Origin: Rhodospirillum rubrum ATCC 11170
Lineage (GTDB): Bacteria > Pseudomonadota > Alphaproteobacteria > Rhodospirillales > Rhodospirillaceae
Reading direction: 5' to 3'
NCBI RefSeq assembly: GCF_000013085.1
Contig: NC_007643.1
Location: 1,969,001 to 2,033,000 of the forward strand
DNA length: 64,000 bases
Shown here: positions 27,764 through 36,793 of the stretch, one piece after another
Layout: every line of letters starts with the position of its first letter
Position numbering within the stretch: position 1 is the stretch's first letter
Made by a program: the position numbers and the translations under genes
Notes under the pieces: generated by a model
Seen by the model: the letters and a program-made list of their open reading frames with translations, nothing else
The model's database searches: none
Told to the model about the DNA's origin: nothing

Positions 27764-29079
27764 CGGCCACTCCGCCGGCGCAGATCGGCGAGCAGGGCGT
27801 CATTGGCATAGCCATCGGCCGGGGCGCCGATCGAAGCTTGATAGGCGCGGATGGCGACCCGGGTCTGGGCGCCGATCACGCCATCGGCCGTGCCGGCGTC
27901 ATAGCCCAGGGCGGACAGGCGGCTTTGGATCTCGGCGACATCGGCGCTGCGCAGTGGCGCCTCGTCGGCCGGCGGCGGATGGACCAGCGGCCCGCCGCCC
28001 GCCGCCCGATCGGCCAAGAGCCCGACGGCCAGGGCATAGAGCATCGAGCGGTTCCATTTGAGGATAGAGAAATAGTTGTCGGTGACCAGGAAGGCCGGGC
28101 CGCGATAGCCCGCCGGCAGCAGCAGGGCGGCCGTCACCCCGGCTCTGGCCCCCGCCCCCAGCGCCCGGCCATCGGCGCCGCGCAAGCCGAGCGCCGCCCA
28201 ATCGGCCAAAGGCCGGCGTTCTTCCAGGCCGACCCGCGCCAGATCCAGCCCGGCGGGCAGCACCACCTCCCACCCCCAGGGCTCGGCGCCCTTCCAGCCC
28301 AGATCGGACAGGTATTTCGCCGCCGAGGCCAGGGCGTCGGGCAGGCTGCCCCAGATGTCGATGCGGCCGTCGCCATCGTAATCGACCGCATGGGCGCGGA
28401 AGGTCGAGGGCATGAACTGGGTTTGGCCCATCGCCCCGGCCCACGAGCCGATCATGGCGTCGGCGCTGACATGGCCGGCGTCGATGATGCGCAAGGCGTC
28501 AAGCAACTGGGCCCGGAAGAAGGCGCCGCGCCGGCCCTCGAAGGCCAGGGTGGACAGCGCGTCGACGACGCGGAACGAGCCGAGCGTGCCGCCGAAATTG
28601 GTTTCCAACCCCCAGAAAGCGACCAGGAAGCGCCCCGGCACGCCATAGCGTTGTTCAAGCGAGCGCAGCAACGGCGCGTGCAGCGCCATCATCTCGCGGG
28701 CTTTGGCGATGCGGCTGTCGGGCAGGGTCGAGGCGAAATAGCCCGCCAGGGTCTTGTTGAATTCGGGCTGCTTGCGATCAAGCTCGACGATGCGCGGCTC
28801 GATCCGCGCCCGGCCCAAGGCGCTGTCGACGGTGGCGCGGCTGATGCCCGCCGCCAGGGCCTCGGCCCGCATGCCGACCAGCCATTGGGCGAAGGCGGCC
28901 TGTTCGGCGGCCGGACTGAGCGCCGCCGCTGGGGCGATGGGCGACACCGGCGCCATCCCCGGCGCCGATCGCCCGCCGCCGGTCCCGCCCGAGCGCTGGC
29001 TTTGGTCGGCGCCGGCGCAACTGGACAGGGCGAGAAGAACCACCGGCAGGGCGGCCAGGGCGAAGGGGCGACGGGCCAT
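27760..29079 (-). CDS. MltB-type lytic murein transglycosylase with peptidoglycan-binding domain
   Basis: 439-residue lipoprotein (LALSSC, Cys21). The GH103 (MltB) domain shows FWGLETNFGGTLGSF with the catalytic Glu, GAMGQTQFMPSTF and YDGDGRIDIW. A C-terminal PG_binding_1 domain (IQSRLSALGYDAGTADGVIG) follows. The ATG at 29079 is chosen because the lipoprotein signal starts there; an open frame extends 43 codons upstream without support. Its stop overlaps the rlpA start, so the two cell-wall enzymes are made together. Confidence 0.92.
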   Translation of the reverse strand: MARRPFALAALPVVLLALSSCAGADQSQRSGGTGGGRSAPGMAPVSPIAPAAALSPAAEQAAFAQWLVGMRAEALAAGISRATVDSALGRARIEPRIVELDRKQPEFNKTLAGYFASTLPDSRIAKAREMMALHAPLLRSLEQRYGVPGRFLVAFWGLETNFGGTLGSFRVVDALSTLAFEGRRGAFFRAQLLDALRIIDAGHVSADAMIGSWAGAMGQTQFMPSTFRAHAVDYDGDGRIDIWGSLPDALASAAKYLSDLGWKGAEPWGWEVVLPAGLDLARVGLEERRPLADWAALGLRGADGRALGAGARAGVTAALLLPAGYRGPAFLVTDNYFSILKWNRSMLYALAVGLLADRAAGGGPLVHPPPADEAPLRSADVAEIQSRLSALGYDAGTADGVIGAQTRVAIRAYQASIGAPADGYANDALLADLRRRSGR

Positions 29080-29201
29080 GGGGACACTCTTTTGCTTTTT
29101 ATAAGGGGATCCAAGACGTGCCATAAACCACCGGCAATGTCCAACCCATGGGCAAGGAAACCGCGATCCCGCCCAAAGCCCCCTCCCCCAAGAACCCCCC
29201 G

Positions 29202-29230
29202 TTGACACCCCTCCCCGTCCCCCTTAAGAC
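29202..29230 (+). promoter_or_regulatory. Sigma-70-type promoter of the tRNA-Ser gene
   Basis: TTGACA (29202-29207) and TAAGAC (29225-29230) are separated by 17 bases, with the tRNA starting 13 bases after the -10 element. Confidence 0.75.
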
Positions 29231-29243
29231 AGGCCGGTAAGCC

Positions 29244-29333
29244 GGAGGGGTGGCCGAGTGGTTTAAGGCAGCGGTCTTGAAAACCGCCGTGGGAGCAATC
29301 TCACCGTGGGTTCGAATCCCACCCCCTCCGCCA
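29244..29333 (+). tRNA. tRNA-Ser (anticodon TGA)
   Basis: A 90-base class II tRNA. The acceptor stem GGAGGGG pairs with CCCCTCC; the discriminator is G and CCA is encoded. The D arm (TGGCCGAGTGG), the anticodon stem GCGGT...ACCGC with TGA in the loop, a long variable arm and the T arm GTGGGTTCGAATCCCAC are all visible. It lies at the left edge of the accessory block, a common integration site. Confidence 0.97.
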
Positions 29334-29594
29334 AATCCCCGCCGATGGCACGTGATGATGCGATAATTCCATTTTGGAAGAGCGCCGACTGTACACTGAC
29401 AGGCTTATTGGGTGTTGGTTGAAAGCCGCCTCGCATTGGTTACTATACAATGCTTGATCTATTGAGTAACAAAAATGATCAAAAGAAACCGCAAGAAAGC
29501 AGCGACTTAAATATAATAATCGGGCACCGCCACATATCACGAGGTAAAGTGACCTAAGCCTTGCAGGCTCGCAGTAGCGGTAAGGGAATCATAC

Positions 29595-32500
29595 GTGGCG
29601 AAGAAAGCAAAAAGTGTAGAGCGGCGCCGCGAGCCAAAGCCGCCTTCTAAACCAACCAAGGTCGCGTCTAGGGCAGGATCAAACGCCGGTCGAGGCTTTC
29701 GTTACCAGGATGCCGTGTCCGCTTGGTTAGCTGTGGAAATATGGGCTGGTCAACGAGCGCCCGCCATTATGATCCCGGAAGGTGGCGACGATATTGAACT
29801 GCGCGGCGAAGCAACGAGCTTTGTCCAGGTTAAGAGTCGGCGTGAGCACCTTGGGGGCTATACAGAAGGGGAGATAACCGGGCACATAGAAGATCTATGG
29901 AACCGGTCGCTTGGCTCCGCAAAGCGGCCGGAGCGACTGGAACTCGTTCTTGAACGGGAGGGGTCGGGCCTCAGTCCCCTCGAAGGTCAACCCACAGCCC
30001 GCTCAATCGAAGGTCAAATCAGCGCCAGACTTTCAAAATTTAATGGGGTTTCAGATATTCTCCCGAGAACGTCGATCATCGTGGCGACCTCACCGAAGGA
30101 ATGGGCGATCAGCCTGATCGAGAACCGGCTACGTTGCGCCCCTACCGCGGCCCAGATGTGCTTTGCCGAACTTCTTATTCGCGTAGGCACCTTGGCCGAC
30201 GCCAACGGCCGGTTGGCGTCCGAGAACTATCGTGGCCTTTCGATCTCTGACACGGAAATCTCAATCCGCGATGTCTTGGCCGCTATCGACGTTGACGCGA
30301 TCGAACACGCCCTCAGGGATGGTGTCTGCGAACCGGTCGATTTCCTCACCCCCCTCAATGACCCGAACTTCTATCTCGGGGTTGATGTAGAACCCGGCCA
30401 CATTGCGGCGGGACTGGTATCCGAGCGGCCCCGAAGCAGATCGGCATTGATGGAAGGCATTGAACAACGTCGGGCCGCGTTGATCGTCGGCCCGTCTGGG
30501 GCCGGCAAATCCGCTTTGATGTGGGAAACCGCTAATATATTGCGCCATACGGTGCGGTGGTTTCGAATTCGTCGTCTGAGCGCGGCGGATATTCCATCTC
30601 TGCGCCAGTTGATCCGCACGTTCCGCGCCTCGGAAGACAGTCCCTTGGGCTTCGTCATGGATGACATTGGCCGAAATGGACCGGAAAGCTGGGGTGTCTT
30701 GCTTAAAGAAGCGATGTCGGTACCCGGCGTCGTCCTGCTCGGTTCGATCCGGGAAGAAGATGTAACGTTGATTGCTGAGCGTGCTCGTGCCGCCGAAATA
30801 TGCGCCGATCCCGATGATGAACTCGCGGAGCGACTCTGGCGGGAACTGCGCGAAGCGGGAAAGACAAACTGGGCGGGGTGGCGCGAGCCGTGGAAGACGA
30901 GCGATGGTCTCCTTCTCGAATACGTCCATATCTTAACACGCGGACAACGAATGCACGAACTCCTCGCCGATCAGGTTGCGGCCAGGATTTCGGATCCGAA
31001 GCGTTCCCTTGAACTCGATATTTTGCGATCCGGCGCTTGGGCAGGCGCAGCAAATGCTGAAGTCGATGCGCAGCGACTGGCGCGCACGCTCTCGGTCAGT
31101 CAGGCCGATCTGTCACGCGCATTACAACGCCTCATCCAGGAACATCTGGTGCGTTCGCCTGCTCCGGGCGCGGTCACTGGCCTACACCAGCTTCGATCTG
31201 AAGAATTGTTGCGGCTCACACATCAGACAACGGTGCCGACCCTCCAAACGAGTTTCGAAAGGACAGTCGCAAGCGTTACCGCTACCGATCTCGAACCCTT
31301 GGTCGCAGACACACTATCTGCGCGGCGCCTACCTGTCCCGGCAGTGCTCGATGGCTTGATTGCCCGCTTGGATGGCGAGCAGGATGCGCGGGCGTTGGCT
31401 TCAGCGCTTCGGGGCCTAGGTTTGGGCCGTGTTTCCTCGGGCGTGGACGAATGGCTGGACACTCCTGAAGCACGTGCGCTGCCGCGAACGCAAGTCGGGA
31501 GCGCCGCAATGTTCGGGATCGCCGGTATTGATCTGAGTAGTCTCAGCATAATCCCGGAGGTCCAGGCTGCGGCGGATCTACTTTCGCAGATCAAAGGCTC
31601 GCCGAAAGATGACCCACGTCGTCTGTTGATGGAGCGTATGTCACCTTCTGCCTTGTCCGCCCTGATTGAGGCAGCGGATCTGGCGAGCCTCGATGAGATT
31701 CTCGCAGCCCTGGTCGGAATACCTTTGCCCGATGCAATACGGACCAGCCTGACGCAGGTTCCAGAAGGCCTCTTGAATGCCGATCTTAATCTCGTCGGGT
31801 CGGTGATGGGCACCCTGTCCGCTCTGGATCGTGAGATCGCCTGTCACTGGGTCGCGGAGGTCGGGCAAGAGGCGTTGTTCGTACGGGTTCAGGCAGAGAC
31901 GGCTTGGGCCGGGCCTGTAACAATCGAAGATACCGATGAGGGAGTGATCGTCCGTTGCGATCTTTGGTACGTCGCCGGCTCTGTACAGAAAAATCCGCAC
32001 GACTCGGTTGTGAGTTTGTGCGAGCGGATATTGGCACTGTGTCCTTCGGCTGAAATTGCGGTGTCCAACGCTATTACCGCAAGTGGCGAATTGGCGAACC
32101 TTACCCAGGTGCCGCGCGTGACAAAGCGGATTCCCCGAGAGAATCTTCCTCCACTGTCGGTTCCTCAATGGAACAGACGGTGGAGGGATCTAATCTCCCG
32201 CCGCGTCGCCGCCCCGAGCTATAGCGATTATCTCGCAAGAGGCGTTGCAATTCTCGAGGCTCTTGTGCCGACGTTGGAGAAGGTCTTCGATGCGCATTTG
32301 CGAGGAAAGGATGCACTCGGGAGCCTCGCCGACAGGCTGAATTCACTCAATGCGGATACTGAAGCGCTGACACCCCCCGCTGTTTCGTCATTGGAAGCGG
32401 CGGGCGCGGGAAGCGGAGAGACCAACACCGCTGTCACCAAGTTTCAGAACCTTTTGCACAGCGCAAGCGTCAATCTCGTCAAGAAGTTCGCGATACTGCC

Positions 32501-33464
32501 CGATCAAGCTGGCGCATACATTGCTTGGTTGAGCAATCTCATCGTCGATGTCGACATTACCGTTACTGAAGAGCCTTGGCCGCTCATTGGCGAGGGGGCT
32601 CCGTTAATGCTCGTGCGACTCAAGTCGCTCTTGGAGGCGCTGCGACTGCTGGCCGGGGAAGCGCACGAGCGAAAGGAGCCGCCAGCGGTAACTTGGGCGG
32701 TGCGCGGCAAAGATTCACGAGCGGGCAACGCTCTTCGGCTCGTATCCCTCTCTGCCAAGGCTGCGGGGGAAACACGATTAGCACAACGTAAGGTTGAAAT
32801 TGAACGCTCGGCAGAGAAAGCCGGGATCGTCGCGGATTTCCATCTCCGTGCTAATGCTACAGGTAGTCTCCCGTGGCCACCAGCAGACGTTCTCGCGCTG
32901 TTGCCTGCGCTCGATATTGCGGATGCGGTGGTCGCGTTCGCTGAACAAGCGGAGCTCATAAGGTCATTGGTGGACTGGCAGGTCCACCTGACGATCATGC
33001 CTTTCATTGAGGGTATCGCATTTCCGGCACTGGCGAGGTCTGGTTACCAAACTCTTCTTCCTGACGTCCAAAGCGCCGCCGGTTGGGCTGAAGAACTCGG
33101 ATTGCCCCAAGCTTCGTCTGCTATAGCGGTCTTGTTTGGGGAGGTGGTGCATCTGGCCAGCGAACTTGGCGCGATGGATCAAAAAGGCCTTGGAACTGAG
33201 ACACGTCCCGAAGAAGAAATCACTGCCCGCCGAAATTTGGATATCGACTTTTCCAGCAAGCGCGATGAACTGACCAGGAAAATTCATAATTTTGACGTGG
33301 ATCTGCAAACGGCTGTGTCGGAACTGATTGAGCACCTACGGACCGGGGATATTGATCTCGCCGCGAAAGCGCAAGCTGCGATTGGCGGAACCTCCAGCGA
33401 TATCGTCGAGGTGATGGGGTGTTTATCTTTGCTTTTTATGTCAGCCGACTTCGGGAGCATTTAG
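29595..33464 (+). CDS. Putative antiphage defence protein: DUF4297/Cap4-like nuclease fused to STAND-like NTPase
   Basis: 1289 residues. Residues 30-95 look like a PD-(D/E)XK nuclease of the DUF4297/Cap4 type: GRGFRYQDAVSAWLA, then GGDDIEL (65-69) and QVKSRR (78-83), giving the Asp...Q-x-K catalytic pattern. A P-loop NTPase follows, with Walker A GPSGAGKS (299-306) and Walker B LGFVMDDIG (351-359). The last ~800 residues are largely helical with no recognised family and would be the sensor. This order (effector, NTPase, large C-terminal sensor) is that of Avs/STAND defence proteins; the defence role is inference. GTG start after TAAGGGAA. Lower GC and different codon use than neighbours indicate transfer. 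No methylase or accessory gene is adjacent. Confidence 0.75.
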   Translation: MAKKAKSVERRREPKPPSKPTKVASRAGSNAGRGFRYQDAVSAWLAVEIWAGQRAPAIMIPEGGDDIELRGEATSFVQVKSRREHLGGYTEGEITGHIEDLWNRSLGSAKRPERLELVLEREGSGLSPLEGQPTARSIEGQISARLSKFNGVSDILPRTSIIVATSPKEWAISLIENRLRCAPTAAQMCFAELLIRVGTLADANGRLASENYRGLSISDTEISIRDVLAAIDVDAIEHALRDGVCEPVDFLTPLNDPNFYLGVDVEPGHIAAGLVSERPRSRSALMEGIEQRRAALIVGPSGAGKSALMWETANILRHTVRWFRIRRLSAADIPSLRQLIRTFRASEDSPLGFVMDDIGRNGPESWGVLLKEAMSVPGVVLLGSIREEDVTLIAERARAAEICADPDDELAERLWRELREAGKTNWAGWREPWKTSDGLLLEYVHILTRGQRMHELLADQVAARISDPKRSLELDILRSGAWAGAANAEVDAQRLARTLSVSQADLSRALQRLIQEHLVRSPAPGAVTGLHQLRSEELLRLTHQTTVPTLQTSFERTVASVTATDLEPLVADTLSARRLPVPAVLDGLIARLDGEQDARALASALRGLGLGRVSSGVDEWLDTPEARALPRTQVGSAAMFGIAGIDLSSLSIIPEVQAAADLLSQIKGSPKDDPRRLLMERMSPSALSALIEAADLASLDEILAALVGIPLPDAIRTSLTQVPEGLLNADLNLVGSVMGTLSALDREIACHWVAEVGQEALFVRVQAETAWAGPVTIEDTDEGVIVRCDLWYVAGSVQKNPHDSVVSLCERILALCPSAEIAVSNAITASGELANLTQVPRVTKRIPRENLPPLSVPQWNRRWRDLISRRVAAPSYSDYLARGVAILEALVPTLEKVFDAHLRGKDALGSLADRLNSLNADTEALTPPAVSSLEAAGAGSGETNTAVTKFQNLLHSASVNLVKKFAILPDQAGAYIAWLSNLIVDVDITVTEEPWPLIGEGAPLMLVRLKSLLEALRLLAGEAHERKEPPAVTWAVRGKDSRAGNALRLVSLSAKAAGETRLAQRKVEIERSAEKAGIVADFHLRANATGSLPWPPADVLALLPALDIADAVVAFAEQAELIRSLVDWQVHLTIMPFIEGIAFPALARSGYQTLLPDVQSAAGWAEELGLPQASSAIAVLFGEVVHLASELGAMDQKGLGTETRPEEEITARRNLDIDFSSKRDELTRKIHNFDVDLQTAVSELIEHLRTGDIDLAAKAQAAIGGTSSDIVEVMGCLSLLFMSADFGSI

Positions 33465-33552
33465 TCGAAGGGCAACTTTCAGAAAGTGTCCACAAACTAC
33501 GAACCAAACAAGGAATCACAAAAAAAACTGAAATCGCTCAACTCTTTTAGGA

Positions 33553-33758
33553 TCAGGTTTTGAGACCGTCGATGCGGTCCTTGAGCGCCGGGTTGTCCAG
33601 ATCGGCCACGCCCGCCTCAATGGCATCATAGAGCCGCTTGAGGCGCAATTCCGATTCCGTGGCCCGCTTATTGACTTCGGCGAATATGTATGCTCGCCGC
33701 GGCGCTCGGCGTGTTCTTCCCTGCGGTCGCGCCCGCCCTTGCCGGTGCGGATGGTCAT
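33553..33758 (-). pseudogene. Serine recombinase C-terminal remnant
   Basis: Read on the minus strand, two frames together give a decayed large serine recombinase. One carries MTIRTGKGGR (the start of the zinc-ribbon segment) and REEHAERRGEHTY. The other carries IFAEVNKRATESELRLKRL and then YDAIEAGVADLDNPALKDR before a stop at 33553-33555. Both are typical of the coiled-coil end of these recombinases. The Cys-rich ribbon between them is deleted and the frame shifts near 33690. No catalytic resolvase domain remains. Confidence 0.6.
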
Positions 33759-33801
33759 GGGGAGAGGGCGGCGCGTAGCGGAATTGCGCAAGAGGAAGCG
33801 G

Positions 33802-34296
33802 TCATGCCGGGCCCCCCTTGGTAGCGGCCTCGTCAGGCGACAACACGGCGATACCGAACGGCAGAAAGTGCTTCGTGTTGCGGGTGACAACGACGAGTTC
33901 ATGCGCTGCAGCGATGCCGGCGATAACGGCATCGGCCATGCCGGGATCATGGCCGGCCGCGAGCGCCTTCGCTTCCAACTGCCCCCCGATCGCGGCAGCC
34001 TGCGCATCGAAGCTAATGATCTTGTCGTCGTACATGGAGACAAGGCCACTGAGCCATGCCTTCAGGCTCGCGACCTTTGCCGTTGCCCCCTTGTGCTCAA
34101 GGAGCGCGATTCCCTTCTCGATCTCATGGATGGAGACGACCGACAGAAATATCCGGCCATCGGCATCCATGCGGTCCAGCCAGGTGAGGAAGTCAGCGGA
34201 TGCTTCCAACTTCGACGGCGCCAGCCCGGAGACGATGTTGGTGTCGAGAAGGAAGCCGCTCAAAGCTCGATATCCCGCGCGCTCAAAGCTCGACAT
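33802..34296 (-). CDS. PIN-domain toxin, VapC/FitB-like
   Basis: Ribonuclease toxin of a type II toxin-antitoxin pair. PIN acidic residues appear in LLDTNIVSGL, SIHEIEKGI, DPGMADAVIAGIAAAH and VVTRNTKHF. The start is uncertain: an ATG at 34296 gives 164 residues, while a TTG at 34263 starts MSGFLLDTN and gives 153, closer to the usual FitB length. The ambiguity arises from a 23-base tandem duplication across the junction with the antitoxin gene. It overlaps the antitoxin stop, so translation is coupled. Confidence 0.85.
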   Translation of the reverse strand: MSSFERAGYRALSGFLLDTNIVSGLAPSKLEASADFLTWLDRMDADGRIFLSVVSIHEIEKGIALLEHKGATAKVASLKAWLSGLVSMYDDKIISFDAQAAAIGGQLEAKALAAGHDPGMADAVIAGIAAAHELVVVTRNTKHFLPFGIAVLSPDEAATKGGPA

Positions 34297-34302
34297 CCCG
34301 CG
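34258..34302. repeat. 23-base tandem duplication at the antitoxin-toxin junction
   Basis: The unit GCTCAAAGCTCG(A)TATCCCGCG occurs twice in a row, at 34258-34280 and 34281-34302, with one mismatch (T/C) and a period of 23 bases. Each copy contains the antitoxin stop context, so the duplication changes where toxin translation can start. Confidence 0.85.
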
Positions 34303-34531
34303 ATGGTTTGCGGTTGCGCGGGAACTCTTCGCTTGGAAACGTCCTGAGATAGCTGACAAGGCCCGCCCGTTTGCGTGTCAGCGCCTTGCGCGCGATCTCG
34401 GCCGCCTCGACCGAAACCAGGGCCGCAACGGGCTTGCCGTGACGGGTGATGGTCACGATCTCTCCTTTGACAGCTTCATCAACGAGGCTGGAAAAGCCAG
34501 CCTTGGCCTCTCTGAGGTTGATAGTCAGCAT
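34283..34531 (-). CDS. Phd/YefM-type antitoxin
   Basis: 82 residues from the ATG at 34531. MLTINLREAKAGFSSLVDEA and VTITRHGKPVAALVSVEAAE are the hallmark Phd/YefM N-terminal DNA-binding fold; the C-terminal half (RKRAGLVSYLRTFPSEEFPR) would wrap the toxin. The open frame continues 8 codons upstream (MPTYGGRT) but the conserved start is at 34531. It is the first gene of the pair and probably autoregulates the operon; the region just upstream (34532-34600) is AT-richer. Confidence 0.88.
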   Translation of the reverse strand: MLTINLREAKAGFSSLVDEAVKGEIVTITRHGKPVAALVSVEAAEIARKALTRKRAGLVSYLRTFPSEEFPRNRKPSRDVEL

Positions 34532-34822
34532 GGTGCGCCCTCCATATGTAGGCATATGTGACTACATTTAATCTATCGAAGGACGGATTTCAACGCCGAT
34601 TTCAAATCCCTAACGCGTCAGCCCTCGGGATCGAACAGGTCATCGAACAGGTTGCCGAACCATTGCTCGAACACCTCGATCTCTGCTTGCGTGACCGGAA
34701 CGGGGCGCGGTCAATCGTCCAGGCACGATGTATATCCGCTACGCGGCAGGCGCGATGCCCTTGATACTCCCTTTTCCAGTCCGTCCGGTCGCGCGGCGGA
34801 GGGTTCCGAAGGATCCTGTGTC

Positions 34823-35230
34823 ATGACCAAAGCCACCGCCGTTTTTCCCGAGACCCGTCACGCCCTTTACGAGGCGCATGGCTATTCGGCCGCGATCCGC
34901 TCGGGCGATCTGTTGTTCGTCTCCGGTCAGGTGGGCAGCCGGGCCGACGGTTCGCCGGAACCGGACTTCGTCGAGCAGGTCCGGCGGGCGTTCTCCAATC
35001 TGAAGGCGACGCTGGCGGCGGGGGGATGCACCTTCGACGACCTCGTCGATGTCACGACCTTTCATACCAACCCCGAGCAGCAAATCGCCGCCGTCATGAC
35101 GGTGAAGAACGAAGTCTTCCCAAAGCCTCCCTATCCGAACTGGACGGCCGTCGGCGTGACCTGGCTCGCCGGCTTCGACTTCGAGATCAAGGTCATCGCC
35201 CGCATCCCGGTCGCCAACGGACGCCCGTGA
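34823..35230 (+). CDS. RidA family enamine/imine deaminase
   Basis: 135 residues. SGDLLFVSGQVGSRADG, DFVEQVRRAFSNLKATLAAGG and VDVTTFHTN are family signatures. The C-terminal motif differs from classical RidA (which has RxxVEV...): here FEIKVIARIPVANGR ends the protein, with R near 128, so it belongs to a Rid subgroup of uncertain activity. AAGGA lies 9 bases before the ATG at 34823. It marks the return to chromosomal-type codon use after the accessory block. Confidence 0.85.
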   Translation: MTKATAVFPETRHALYEAHGYSAAIRSGDLLFVSGQVGSRADGSPEPDFVEQVRRAFSNLKATLAAGGCTFDDLVDVTTFHTNPEQQIAAVMTVKNEVFPKPPYPNWTAVGVTWLAGFDFEIKVIARIPVANGRP

Positions 35231-35236
35231 GCGACC

Positions 35237-36739
35237 TCACATCGATCGAACCTTGCGCAGGAACGCGTCGACGCGGGTTTCCAGGTCGTCGGCTTGGTGG
35301 GACATCGATTGGGCGACGCTGAGAAGCTCGGTGGAGGAGCGGCCGGTTTGCGCCGCCGCCTGTTCGACGCCGTTGATGTTTTGCGAGACTTCGCGGGTGG
35401 CGGCGGCCTGTTCCTCCGCCGCGCCGGAAATCGAGGCGCTGATTTCGCTGACCTGGGCGATCACCAAGCCGATCTGGCGGATGGCGCTTGCCGTCGCCCG
35501 GCTTGAGTCCTGAATGCCGCTGACCTGCTGTTCGATCTCTTCCGTCGCCTTGGCGGTTTGATTGGCCAGGGATTTCACTTCCGAGGCGACGACGGCGAAG
35601 CCCTTGCCGGCGTCACCGGCCCTGGCGGCCTCGATGGTGGCGTTGAGCGCCAGAAGATTGGTCTGGCTGGCGATGTCGGCGATCAATTGGGATACCGCGC
35701 CGATCTTGTCGGCGGCGGTGACCAACTCGCCCACCAGCTTTTCCGAGGCCTTGGTCTCGGCCACCGCGTCGTCGGTCACCCGCGTCGCCTGAGCGATCTG
35801 GCGAGCGATCTCGCTGACCGAGGTGCCAAGTTCCTCGGCCGCCGTCGAAACGATCGAGGATTGCTGCGAGGTTTGCTCGGCCGCCGCCGCCATGGCCTGC
35901 GCCGTGTTTTGCATTTTTCCCGCCGATGAGGCCACCGTTTCAACCGTGGCCTTCACCCCGGTCTCGAATTGCTTGGCCAGGGCGGCGTTTTCCTCTTTGC
36001 GCCCGGAAATATCGGTGGCGAACTTCACCACCTTATAGGGTTTGCCATCAAGGTTGAGGATCGGATTATACGAGGCTTCAAGCCAGACCACCCTGCCCCC
36101 CTTGCCGATGCGCATGAATTGTCTGGCCTGGAATTCGCCGCGGCGCAGGATATCCCAGAACTGACGATACTCGGCGCTGTCGCGCTCGCCGGGGGCGATG
36201 AACAGGCTGTGGTTCTTGCCTTGGATGTCCTCAAGGCGATAGCCCATGGTTTTCAAGAAGTTTTCGTTGGCGGTGAGGATCGTGCCGTCCATGGCGAATT
36301 CGATGACGGCTTGGGAGCGGCTGATCGCCGCCACTTTTTCCTGCAGCTCGACGGCCTCGGCCTTTTTTCGGGTGATATCCGTGGCGATCTTGAGAACGCC
36401 AGTGGGCTTTCCGCCGAGGCCCAGGATGGGATTGTAAGACGCCTCCAGCCAGATTTCCTTGCCGCCTTTGCCGACGCGCTTAAATTCCCTGGCCAGAAAC
36501 GTCCCCCGCCGCAACTGATCCCAGAAGGCGCGATACTCGGCGCTGTCGCGTTCGGCGGGTTCGACGAACAGGCTGTGCTTTTTGCCCCTCACCTCGTCAA
36601 GTCGATACCCCATCACTGTAAGAAAGTTTGTATTCGCCGCAAGAATGGTGCCGTCCAGGTCAAATTCGATCAAAGCCATTGATGTGCTGAGCGCGGTCAA
36701 TCGGTTAGCCGCCCCCCCACCAAAAATGCTAAAAGCCAT
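35237..36739 (-). CDS. Cytoplasmic methyl-accepting chemotaxis protein with two PAS domains
   Basis: About 500 residues and no membrane segment. Two tandem PAS domains (about 20-130 and 140-250) are near-duplicates: each contains the pattern HSLF...[15 protein letters not shown] and [11 protein letters not shown] methyl-accepting signalling domain follows, with the hairpin tip region [29 protein letters not shown]. The C-terminus ends [13 protein letters not shown]. It probably senses an intracellular redox or small-molecule cue; the ligand or cofactor is not evident. The ATG at 36739 (MAFSIFGGG) is preferred over one 11 codons upstream. Confidence 0.9.
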   Translation of the reverse strand: MAFSIFGGGAANRLTALSTSMALIEFDLDGTILAANTNFLTVMGYRLDEVRGKKHSLFVEPAERDSAEYRAFWDQLRRGTFLAREFKRVGKGGKEIWLEASYNPILGLGGKPTGVLKIATDITRKKAEAVELQEKVAAISRSQAVIEFAMDGTILTANENFLKTMGYRLEDIQGKNHSLFIAPGERDSAEYRQFWDILRRGEFQARQFMRIGKGGRVVWLEASYNPILNLDGKPYKVVKFATDISGRKEENAALAKQFETGVKATVETVASSAGKMQNTAQAMAAAAEQTSQQSSIVSTAAEELGTSVSEIARQIAQATRVTDDAVAETKASEKLVGELVTAADKIGAVSQLIADIASQTNLLALNATIEAARAGDAGKGFAVVASEVKSLANQTAKATEEIEQQVSGIQDSSRATASAIRQIGLVIAQVSEISASISGAAEEQAAATREVSQNINGVEQAAAQTGRSSTELLSVAQSMSHQADDLETRVDAFLRKVRSM

Positions 36740-36793
36740 TCTCGAACCCCATACCTCAAGTTGAGCATACATCGCGATAGATGCTGCTTATTT

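Noticed and set aside
29301-29540. 79-codon minus-strand frame over the tRNA-Ser end
   Set aside because: It reads antisense through the tRNA and has no protein character.
33516-34049. 177-codon minus-strand frame as a gene
   Set aside because: Its first half is an out-of-frame shadow of the PIN toxin; only its second half contains recombinase-like residues, treated as a remnant.
29244-34822. Direct repeat of the tRNA-Ser 3' end as the right attachment site
   Set aside because: No second copy of the T-arm/acceptor sequence was found by eye up to ridA.
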